Origin: an uncultured Lactobacillus sp.
Lineage (GTDB): Bacteria; Bacillota; Bacilli; Lactobacillales; Lactobacillaceae
Reading direction: 5' to 3'
NCBI GenBank assembly: GCA_945281075.1
Contig: CALYQE010000004.1
Coordinates: forward strand, 1 to 29,468
DNA: 29,468 nucleotides
Below, in pieces: positions 8,169 to 14,647 of the stretch. Both the position numbers and the translations under genes were made by a program. The notes under the pieces are model-generated. The model worked only from the letters and a program-made list of their open reading frames with translations. It was not told the DNA's origin and made no database searches. Each line of letters starts with the position of its first letter. The stretch's first letter is position 1.

Positions 8169-9017
8169 TTGATTATTTCTCAGATTTTTAATAATAATGT
8201 CCTACTTGTAGAAGATGAAAAAAATCAAGAGAAAATAATTTGGGGTAGAGGAATTGGATTCAAAGCCCATAGCGGGCAAAATTACAGTTTGCAGGCTCAT
8301 GACAAGGTTTTTGAATTAATTGAAGATCGTAGTGATAAATTCTTAGACTCAGTTAAGCTGACTTTTGAGAGCATTCCAAAAGAATGCTTTAAAATAGCAA
8401 AACAAATAGTCTTTCTTGCAAAGAAAGAAGAGAACTTACTTTTTGATGAAAAAGTGTTTTTAGTACTGGCCTATTATATTGATTTTGCGCTGACAAAAGG
8501 AAAATCAGCGTTAAATCCATTTGATCCATTATTATTTGAGTTAAAAACTTTATTTAGTCAAGAATACAAAATTAGTAAAAAGGCGCAATACATTATAAAG
8601 AAAAACACGGGGGTTTTAATTTCTGAAGATGATGTTGCTACAATATCTGTCATATTAATTAAAAATGAAATAAAAAAGAGCTTGGCAGTCCAAAAACTAA
8701 ATAACATGCTTGAAATTTCTAACTCTGTGACCAAAATTATTGAAAATGTTTTTAGGCAAAAGATACCTAAAAATAATGTCTCATTGATGATGTTGAAAAA
8801 ATATTTGTGCTATCTGATTTTTCATTTACATACTAATAGCAAATATACAAATTTAACAATAAATACTGGCTTATTATATAAAGTAATAAGAAAAAATCCT
8901 CAAGCTGGAATTTGTTTAAAAAGGATAACTACATATCTTGAAAAAAAAATCAATTATCATTTTAATAATTTAGAGTGTTTTTTTATTTTGATTCACATCA
9001 TTGATATAACTGAATAA
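8169..9017 (+). CDS. BglG/LicT-family transcription antiterminator with degenerate PRDs
   Basis: The product (282 residues from the chosen start) has an N-terminal RNA-binding CAT domain (FNNNVLLVEDE, then WGRGIGFKAHSGQ) followed by two PTS-regulation domains, as in LicT (about 277). The TTG at 8169 is preferred over GTG 8160 because AGGTGA (8158-8163) is then the ribosome site and the N-terminus MIISQIFNNNV lines up with LicT. Three PRD histidines appear lost. At the LicT TDHINFA position the sequence is AYYIDFA, at the IALH position it is SVIL, and at the VTHL position it is LCYL. Only the last PRD2 histidine (ILIHI) remains. A RAT site and terminator directly follow, so it presumably controls the PTS genes downstream. 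Local AT content is higher than in neighbouring genes. Confidence 0.9.
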   Translation: MIISQIFNNNVLLVEDEKNQEKIIWGRGIGFKAHSGQNYSLQAHDKVFELIEDRSDKFLDSVKLTFESIPKECFKIAKQIVFLAKKEENLLFDEKVFLVLAYYIDFALTKGKSALNPFDPLLFELKTLFSQEYKISKKAQYIIKKNTGVLISEDDVATISVILIKNEIKKSLAVQKLNNMLEISNSVTKIIENVFRQKIPKNNVSLMMLKKYLCYLIFHLHTNSKYTNLTINTGLLYKVIRKNPQAGICLKRITTYLEKKINYHFNNLECFFILIHIIDITE

Positions 9018-9046
9018 GGGCTTGTAACATCAAGTTGGCAACACCC
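9018..9046 (+). promoter_or_regulatory. RAT (ribonucleic antiterminator) site
   Basis: This 29-nt element begins directly after the antiterminator stop codon. It keeps the BglG/LicT RAT pattern: GG at the 5' end, CTTGTAAC, a short variable middle, then TTGGCAACACCC. Its 3' end (9040-9046) is also the 5' arm of the following terminator, so antiterminator binding would block the terminator. Confidence 0.85.
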
Positions 9047-9100
9047 AGAAATTAATAAATACATTGGACAAATGTATTTAGTTAATTTTTGGGTGTTTTT
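9040..9100 (+). terminator. Long attenuator terminator controlled by the RAT site
   Basis: The arm 9040-9064 pairs with 9072-9097 over about 25 bp with one bulged G and one G-U pair, around a 7-nt loop, then a T run. Key segments are AACACCCA with TGGGTGTT at the base and AAATACAT with ATGTATTT near the loop. Confidence 0.92.
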
Positions 9101-9260
9101 ATTATTTTAAGCTTATTTAATCCTTGCTTTTTATTAATAAGTGGTGATCAAGTCGTCTGTGCACTAACTAAACCGCACAACGAATTTGCGCACTTATTAT
9201 TAAGAAACAAATTATTAACGCCGAAAATAAGATGGAAATGGAAAGAGGATAACAGTAATA

Positions 9261-9722
9261 ATGGCAATAAAGATGATTCGAATAGATGATAGATTAGTTC
9301 ATGGACAAATTGCTGCGGCATGGTCTAAAACGCTTCAGTTAAAGAGAATATGGGTTATTGACGATGGGGTAGCAAATGATGATTTTGTAAAAAGTGTGAT
9401 GAAGATGGTTTCTCCAGCTGGAGTGAGCCTTGTGATTACCGGTGAAGACAAGATTCAGAATTTAGTTAATAAATATGATGAGGATGAAAATAATACTTTG
9501 GTCCTGATGAAATTGCCAGAAGTAGCTAAAAAAGTCTTTGATGCGGGTGTTTCGTTACGTGAATTGAATGTTGGGGGCATGGGTGCTGGACCTGATCGAA
9601 AAACACTGTTTAAAAATATTTCAGCTAGTGCAGAAGAGAAGAAAGAGCTTGAGGCAATGCGTGATGATGGTGTGAAGGTCTATTTCCAAGTAACGCCTAA
9701 CGATAAGCAAACTTTATTATAA
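9261..9722 (+). CDS. PTS mannose/fructose/sorbose-family EIIB
   Basis: The 153-residue cytosolic protein takes phosphate from EIIA onto a histidine and passes it to the incoming sugar. The active-site motif IDDRLVHGQ places the phosphorylated histidine at residue 14. The later NVGGMGAGPDRK segment is also typical of the family. Length fits a stand-alone IIB (about 155-165). The ATG at 9261 has AGAGGA about 11 nt upstream; ATG 9273 is an alternative nearer the conserved core. IIC starts 27 nt after the stop. No IIA domain is fused or adjacent, so phosphate must come from another IIA. Sugar specificity cannot be read from sequence. Confidence 0.92.
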   Translation: MAIKMIRIDDRLVHGQIAAAWSKTLQLKRIWVIDDGVANDDFVKSVMKMVSPAGVSLVITGEDKIQNLVNKYDEDENNTLVLMKLPEVAKKVFDAGVSLRELNVGGMGAGPDRKTLFKNISASAEEKKELEAMRDDGVKVYFQVTPNDKQTLL

Positions 9723-9749
9723 AAAAGTTGAGAGTATTTGGAGGAAAAA

Positions 9750-10520
9750 ATGTTAATAAAAGCTCTATTAGTAGGACTTTGGGCTTGGTTTAATGGTGGC
9801 CAATGGGTTGAATACCTCGGCTGGTTTGTAAACGGTGCACCAATTTTAAGTGGTACTATAACTGGTTTGCTTCTAGGCGATATAAAATCCGGCATTATTG
9901 TGGGTGCCACAATTCAGCTGCTATATATGGGTCAAGTCACTGTGGGTGGAATCAGCTCCTACGATAAATGTTATGCCGGGATTATTGGGACGGCCGTTAC
10001 TATTGTGTCCCATCAATCTCCTCAGGTTGGGTTAACAATAGCTGTTTCATTAGGAACATTAGGCTTAATTGCAAGTAATGCAAAAATGACTTTTGATGCA
10101 GTTTTCGTTCATATGGCTGACAAATATGTTGAAAGTGGAGAAACCAAGCGAATATGGGTGTATAACTGGTTGTTCCCAGTACTAACTTCTATTATCTGGT
10201 ACGGTATTCCAGCATTTTTATCAGTATATTTTGGGGCGACCTACTTCGAAGGAATTATGAATGCTCTTCCGAAAGCTATTTTAAATGCCTTGAATGCTGT
10301 GGGAACTGTTCTTCCTGCTTTGGGAATAGCCATGTTGCTTAAGCAGGTATATAACGCAAAATTTGTTGGTTTCGCAATTATTGGTTACATTTGCGTCGCA
10401 TATTTAAAGTTTAATATTATCGCGGTTACGCTAGTCGGGGTGTCATGTGCACTTTTGTTCTGGGCACTGGGTTTGAACAAATTAGTTGAAGATGAAAAAA
10501 CAGATGATGAAGGAGAATAA
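9750..10520 (+). CDS. PTS mannose/fructose/sorbose-family EIIC
   Basis: This 256-residue integral membrane protein has multiple hydrophobic helices and family signatures: a GLLLGDIKSGIIVGATIQLLY-type segment (around residues 40-60) followed by MGQVTVGGISSYD. Together with IID it forms the sugar channel of mannose-type PTS permeases. I start it at ATG 9750 rather than the upstream in-frame TTG 9738, because the strong GGAGG (9740-9744) lies between them at ideal spacing. The C-terminus is acidic (EDEKTDDEGE), and its coding region contains the ribosome site of IID. Confidence 0.92.
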   Translation: MLIKALLVGLWAWFNGGQWVEYLGWFVNGAPILSGTITGLLLGDIKSGIIVGATIQLLYMGQVTVGGISSYDKCYAGIIGTAVTIVSHQSPQVGLTIAVSLGTLGLIASNAKMTFDAVFVHMADKYVESGETKRIWVYNWLFPVLTSIIWYGIPAFLSVYFGATYFEGIMNALPKAILNALNAVGTVLPALGIAMLLKQVYNAKFVGFAIIGYICVAYLKFNIIAVTLVGVSCALLFWALGLNKLVEDEKTDDEGE

Positions 10521-10524
10521 AAAG

Positions 10525-11337
10525 TTGAGTAAAAAAAAGAAATTAACTAAACGAGACTTGATGAGGGTCTTTCTCTTATGGGAAACCACCTCAGAAAGCT
10601 GCCTAAGTTATGAGCGATTGATGTCTTTAGGCTTTTGTCATGCAATGGTACCTGTAATTAATCGATTATATGATACAAAAAAAGAGCGTGCGGAAGCTTT
10701 GAAGCGTCACCTTGTTTTTTTTAACACAGAAAATAACTGGGGGGCCTTTATTCCTGGGATGATTTGCTCAATGGAAGAAGACCATGCTAATGGGGGTCCC
10801 GTTTCAGGGGAATCGATTAATGCGATTAAAATCGGCTTGATGGGTCCTTTGGCTGGAATTGGTGATACGATCACTCAAGGTTTGGTGAAAACAATTGCTT
10901 TGGCGGTTGGAGTCGATTTGGCCAGTGGAGGCAAAATCGCAGGACCAATCGTTTACGCTCTTATCTATGGCCTCTACTTGATTATATTGGGCTATACAAC
11001 GTTTACCCAAGGCTATAATTTAGGACAAAAAGTATTAACCAAGATTACCGATCAAGCTGTCATGAAAAAGTTGACGAACAGTTTGTCAATTCTCGGCTTA
11101 GTGATTGCTGGTGCAATGACAGTTAATAATGTAAAAATAACTACCCCGTTGAAGATTGTTGCTGGCAATTCTAAAGTTGTGGTTCAACAGTTACTGAATT
11201 CAATTTTGCCAGGAATGCTAAGTGTAGGTTCAGTGGTGATCTGTTTTGTTTTATTACGAAAAAATATCAGTGTTTTTAAAATTATGATTGGCTTGTTCGT
11301 GGTCGCAATGCTGTGTTCTTTTGTTGGTATTTTATAA
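10525..11337 (+). CDS. PTS mannose/fructose/sorbose-family EIID
   Basis: The 270-residue protein (from TTG 10525) begins MSKKKKLTKRDLMRVFLLW, the usual IID opening. It contains the hallmark GLMGPLAGIGDTITQG (around residues 110-125) and several C-terminal hydrophobic helices. IID pairs with IIC in the membrane. The TTG start is chosen because AGGAG at 10511-10515 precedes it by 9 nt; the open frame reaches back to 10486 but those codons lie inside the IIC gene. It is followed closely by the BtpA-family gene with an AAGGAGAG site just after the stop, so one operon is expected. Confidence 0.92.
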   Translation: MSKKKKLTKRDLMRVFLLWETTSESCLSYERLMSLGFCHAMVPVINRLYDTKKERAEALKRHLVFFNTENNWGAFIPGMICSMEEDHANGGPVSGESINAIKIGLMGPLAGIGDTITQGLVKTIALAVGVDLASGGKIAGPIVYALIYGLYLIILGYTTFTQGYNLGQKVLTKITDQAVMKKLTNSLSILGLVIAGAMTVNNVKITTPLKIVAGNSKVVVQQLLNSILPGMLSVGSVVICFVLLRKNISVFKIMIGLFVVAMLCSFVGIL

Positions 11338-11355
11338 GGAGAGAAAGAGATAAAT

Positions 11356-12171
11356 ATGAAAACTTGGCTAACAGACATTTTTGGAACTGAAAAAGTAGCA
11401 ATTGGTTTGGTTCACTTGAAAGCCTTACCTTCTGATCCAATGTATGATTTTGAAGGGGGGATGGACAAAGTAATTGCGAGCGCAAAACATGATATTATTG
11501 CTTTACAAAATGGTGGAATTGATGGGCTAATGTTCTCTAATGAATTTAGTTTTCCATATCAAAAAAAGGTTTCACAAGAAGTTCTTGCATCCATGGCATA
11601 TGTAATTGGTTCGCTGAAACCATTAATCAAGGTTCCTTTTGGGAGCAACGTAATTAGCGACCCTGATGCATCAATTGCCTTGAATGCTGCGGTAGGCGGG
11701 CAATATACGCGTGGCGGATTTTCCGGATGTTTTTCAAGTAATGCGGGAATTGTTAATGAAGACGTGGGCGCCCATATGCGTCATCGTGCAAATTTGCGGA
11801 TGAATAATTTTAAAATCATTCAGTATGTTTTACCAGAATCTAGTCGCGATTTAGGTGGTAGAACAATTCATGAAACGGTAAAAACAGCTAATTTTGAAAA
11901 TATGGTCGATGCCTTTGGCGTTTCAGGCTCAATTGCTGGGCAAAAAATTGATTTAAATATTTTAAAAGAGATTAAAGAAACGGCTCCAGATCAGGTTGTG
12001 TTTGCAACTACTGGCTTGACACTGGAATCAATCGAAGAAATTTACAGTCTAGTTGATGGAGCTTTTGTTGCAACTTACTTTAAAGAAAATGGCGTCTTTG
12101 AAAATCCAGTGGATGAAAATAGAGTAAAGAAATTTATGGACAAATTGAAGGCCTTTCGAACTGAAAATTAA
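11356..12171 (+). CDS. BtpA/SgcQ family TIM-barrel protein
   Basis: The 271-residue protein matches the BtpA/SgcQ family in length and pattern. It starts with FGTEKVAIGLVHLKALPSDP, then has GGIDGLMFSNEFSFPY and a PLIKVPFGSNVI strand, followed by RGGFSGCFSSNAGI and, near the C-terminus, VDGAFVATYFKENG. BtpA was named for an effect on photosystem I in cyanobacteria. SgcQ of enterobacteria lies in a PTS gene cluster, the closest parallel to the context here. No catalytic activity is firmly established for the family, so the likely role, handling the phosphosugar made by this PTS, is inference. It is the last gene of the operon; no clear terminator follows. Confidence 0.88.
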   Translation: MKTWLTDIFGTEKVAIGLVHLKALPSDPMYDFEGGMDKVIASAKHDIIALQNGGIDGLMFSNEFSFPYQKKVSQEVLASMAYVIGSLKPLIKVPFGSNVISDPDASIALNAAVGGQYTRGGFSGCFSSNAGIVNEDVGAHMRHRANLRMNNFKIIQYVLPESSRDLGGRTIHETVKTANFENMVDAFGVSGSIAGQKIDLNILKEIKETAPDQVVFATTGLTLESIEEIYSLVDGAFVATYFKENGVFENPVDENRVKKFMDKLKAFRTEN

Positions 12172-12237
12172 CGTTATTTTAAAAAAATATATGTACTTTC
12201 TTCATGACGGCTTGAGAATATTTTTAGCGAAAATTCA

Positions 12238-12266
12238 TGGACATAGTCTATTAATAAAATTATAAT
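12238..12266 (+). promoter_or_regulatory. Promoter of the phosphatase-cupin pair
   Basis: TGGACA (12238-12243), 17 nt spacing and TATAAT (12261-12266): a near-consensus sigma-70-type promoter 36 nt before the phosphatase start. Confidence 0.75.
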
Positions 12267-12301
12267 GTAGACTTATAAAGTGAAATGGATATGGGGAAAT
12301 C

Positions 12302-13048
12302 ATGACTAAGGATATTACAAATTGGCGTTCTTTAGGTGGTTATATAAGTGATAATGGTAAAAAGGTCCGCGAGGGGATGCTCTTTCGCTGTGGACAGCTA
12401 TTTGACCTAACTGCTGAACAAAAAGATGCCGTTCAAAATTATTATCAAATAAAACGTTTGGTTGATTTTCGTGGTGATGAAGAAAGACAGGAATTTCCTG
12501 ATTACTTGTGGAACGGCCTTGATTATGTTGTTTTAGATGTTTTGAAGGATTCCGGCACTAATCAAGCGAGCATAGATGAAATTGTTTCTGCCAATAAGAA
12601 TGTCGAAGAGGATATGCTTAAGACTTATGAAGAGCTGGCCTTATCGACCTCTGCCAAAAAGGGTTACCATCAGTTTTTAGCAACTTTAATTGCTGATCCT
12701 GTTCCAACAGCTTTTCACTGTTTTGCTGGTAAAGATCGTACTGGGGTCGGAGCTGCTCTTATTTTAAAAAGCTTAGATGTTAGTGAAGACCAAATTTTCA
12801 CCGACTATCTGAAAACAATTGAAGCCCGCAAACAAGCAAACGAAGAAATTTTGACTTATTTAAAAGACAAGATGGATCCTGACAACTTGAATGATGTTGC
12901 AATCGCACTCACAGTGCAACGCTCATACTTGGAAAGATACTTTTCAACGGTTAAAGAAAATTATGGTGATTTTGATCATTATTTTGTTGATGGGTTGGGA
13001 TTACCAAGCGATTTTAAGGACCAAATGCAAAAAATTTACCTTGTTTAA
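12302..13048 (+). CDS. Tyrosine-protein / dual-specificity phosphatase (LM-PTP-like)
   Basis: The 248-residue protein has the phosphatase loop HCFAGKDRTG, with catalytic Cys at residue 140 and Arg at 146, and the N-terminal NWRSLGGY and REGMLFRCGQL segments typical of the bacterial Y_phosphatase3 family (such as Listeria LipA/LM-PTP). Such enzymes dephosphorylate phosphotyrosine proteins and sometimes phosphoinositides. There is no signal peptide, so it should be cytosolic. The ATG has GGGG 5 nt upstream. A cupin gene follows after 30 nt on the same strand and probably the same transcript. Confidence 0.9.
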   Translation: MTKDITNWRSLGGYISDNGKKVREGMLFRCGQLFDLTAEQKDAVQNYYQIKRLVDFRGDEERQEFPDYLWNGLDYVVLDVLKDSGTNQASIDEIVSANKNVEEDMLKTYEELALSTSAKKGYHQFLATLIADPVPTAFHCFAGKDRTGVGAALILKSLDVSEDQIFTDYLKTIEARKQANEEILTYLKDKMDPDNLNDVAIALTVQRSYLERYFSTVKENYGDFDHYFVDGLGLPSDFKDQMQKIYLV

Positions 13049-13078
13049 TTAAAAATAAGTCAGGAGAATATTTTAACA

Positions 13079-13567
13079 ATGAGACGAGAAGATTATATTA
13101 AGCAGCTCCATCTTGAGCCCCATCAAGAGGGTGGCTGGTTTCGCCAGATCTATACGAGTGAAGACCAGTTTTATGCGGAAGACAGTCAAGCGCAGCGCTA
13201 TTACTATACCTCAATCTACTTTTTATTAGATGATACCAGTTGCTCGCACTTTCACCGGCTGAATCACGATGAACTATGGTATTACCATGATGGGGCCGCA
13301 ATCACTATCCATTGCATTTCACCCGAAGGAAAGTACTCGGCGGTTAAGCTGGGTAAGGACGTTACTAAGGGTGAGGTAATGCAGTTTAAGGTGCCAAAAA
13401 ATACGATTTTTGCTTCAGAAGTGACGAAATCAAACAGTTATTGTTTGGTCAGCTGTGTGGTTTCCCCTGGATTTGATTATCACGACTTTGAAATGATGAA
13501 GCGGCTCGAATTATTAAAACAGTATCCTGATTATGCAGAAGTGATTAGTCGTCTAGCAATTGATTAA
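13079..13567 (+). CDS. Cupin superfamily protein (DUF985 / Cupin_5)
   Basis: The 162-residue protein matches the DUF985 cupin family: LEPHQEGGWFRQIY near the N-terminus, YYTSIYFLLDDTSCSHFHRL in the first cupin strand set, and a C-terminal VVSPGFDYHDFEM. Family members are small beta-barrel proteins whose substrate is unknown; some resemble sugar or nucleotide-sugar isomerases. The cluster HFHRLNHDE could bind a metal. AGGAG lies 12 nt before the ATG. It shares a promoter with the upstream phosphatase and ends at a strong terminator shared with udk. Confidence 0.85.
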   Translation: MRREDYIKQLHLEPHQEGGWFRQIYTSEDQFYAEDSQAQRYYYTSIYFLLDDTSCSHFHRLNHDELWYYHDGAAITIHCISPEGKYSAVKLGKDVTKGEVMQFKVPKNTIFASEVTKSNSYCLVSCVVSPGFDYHDFEMMKRLELLKQYPDYAEVISRLAID

Positions 13568-13582
13568 CACAAATTAACACAA

Positions 13583-13624
13583 AAAAAGGAATCAAAATCT
13601 TGTATTAGATTTTGATTTCTTTTT
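13583..13624. terminator. Bidirectional terminator between cupin gene and udk
   Basis: An 18-bp stem (13583-13600 with 13607-13624, one G-U pair) encloses a 6-nt loop, with A and T runs on both flanks. Central arms are AATCAAAATCT and AGATTTTGATT. It serves both convergent transcripts. Confidence 0.93.
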
Positions 13625-13625
13625 G

Positions 13626-14267
13626 CTATCTGGCATTTTGGCTTAGAACAGAGTGAACTTTAGTAGTCAGCATGTCAATGGCAACATCATTTTCGCCGCC
13701 TTCAGGGACGATAATGTCAGCATAACGTTTAGTCGGTTCAATGAACTGATGATACATTGGCTTAACTGTATCTAAATATTGTTCAATAACTGAATCAATC
13801 GAGCGGCCACGTTCCTTAATGTCACGCTCAAGTCGTCTGATAAAACGAATATCATCGTCAGTGTCAACGTATACTTTAATATCCATTAAGTCGCGAATTT
13901 CCTGATTGGCAAGAACCAGAATGCCTTCGAGAATAATGATATCTGCAGGTTCAATATGAACTGTTTTCTTACTTCTTGTATGCTCCTTGAAGTCATAAAC
14001 TGGCATCTCAATTGGCTCATATTTGAGCAATTTGCCAATTTGTTCTTCCAGTAAGGCAACATCGAATGCATCAGGATGATCATAGTTAATGTTTTCTCTG
14101 ATATCCATTGGGATGCCAGTATTATCCTTGTAATATGAGTCCTGTGTCATGATTAAAACATGTTCATTTTCACTCATCTGTTCAACAATTTTGCGTGCAA
14201 TGGTTGTTTTTCCACTGCCTGAGCCACCAGTAATTCCGATTACAATCGGCTTTTCAAGTCTAGACAT
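13626..14267 (-). CDS. udk: Uridine kinase
   Basis: The 213-residue enzyme phosphorylates uridine and cytidine in pyrimidine salvage. The Walker A loop GGSGSGKT is at residues 14-21; TQDSYYKD and NYDHPDAFD, the nucleoside-binding segments of Udk, follow, with DIIILEGILVL as the Walker B-like strand. I start it at the ATG at 14265-14267 because AAGGAG lies 8 nt upstream; the longer frame from a TTG at 14288 would put the ribosome site inside the gene. It is a single-gene unit with its own promoter. Confidence 0.95.
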   Translation of the reverse strand: MSRLEKPIVIGITGGSGSGKTTIARKIVEQMSENEHVLIMTQDSYYKDNTGIPMDIRENINYDHPDAFDVALLEEQIGKLLKYEPIEMPVYDFKEHTRSKKTVHIEPADIIILEGILVLANQEIRDLMDIKVYVDTDDDIRFIRRLERDIKERGRSIDSVIEQYLDTVKPMYHQFIEPTKRYADIIVPEGGENDVAIDMLTTKVHSVLSQNAR

Positions 14268-14293
14268 TATGACACTCCTTTTTATCAAATATC

Positions 14294-14323
14294 ATTTTAC
14301 TTTACTTTTTCTTGAATTACCAA
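14294..14323 (-). promoter_or_regulatory. Promoter of udk
   Basis: On the minus strand, TTGGTA (complement of 14318-14323), 18 nt spacing and TAAAAT (complement of 14294-14299) precede the udk start by about 25 nt. Confidence 0.5.
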
Positions 14324-14401
14324 CGCTGAAGGCAAAAACTGTCTCTGATATGGAAATTTAGAAAGTTAATTAGCGATGCGTGAAAAACTTTGTAAATCGA
14401 A

Positions 14402-14647
14402 TTAACTTGAAGAAAGTTGGATAAGCGAAAAGAAGAAATCAAAATAATATTAAGAGGACTAGCTCCAACTAAATATCGAGAGTTAGTCCTCAGCAAAAGT
14501 ATATAAAGCTGCCCTGATTTTAGGGGCGCATTAATACTTTCTTCTTAGCGATGCATTTTTAATAAATCCCCAACAGCAGATTTATTCAGGGGCTCTTTGT
14601 TACCAATATAAGTTAACACATTAATCGTGTGAAAGAATAACTTTTTT
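14402..14647. ncRNA. Structured intergenic region, candidate small RNA or structured 3' UTR
   Basis: This gene-free stretch between udk and the S9 peptidase holds several hairpins. One is GAGGACTA (14454-14461) with TAGTCCTC (14484-14491). Another runs 14496-14540, with AAAGTAT/ATACTTT at the base and GCCC/GGGC near the loop. A third is AATAAATC (14561-14568) with GATTTATT (14579-14586), whose loop CCC could pair with GGGG at 14589-14592. The last, AAGTTAACAC (14610-14619), folds with GTGT and TAACTT (14638-14643) before six T. TTAACTT (14402-14408) could also close the whole region with AAGTTAA (14610-14616). It matches no RNA family I recognise. The terminal T run suggests a plus-strand RNA, but no good plus-strand promoter was found, and the first hairpin could equally end the peptidase mRNA. 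Confidence 0.35.

Noticed and set aside
9089..9289. 66-codon open frame between the RAT terminator and PTS IIB, considered as a degraded EIIA
   Set aside because: It starts inside the terminator hairpin without a ribosome site, overlaps IIB in another frame, and has no IIA motif.
12172..12237. Possible terminator after the BtpA gene
   Set aside because: Only AT-rich sequence with no GC-containing stem before a T run; the end of this operon is unknown.
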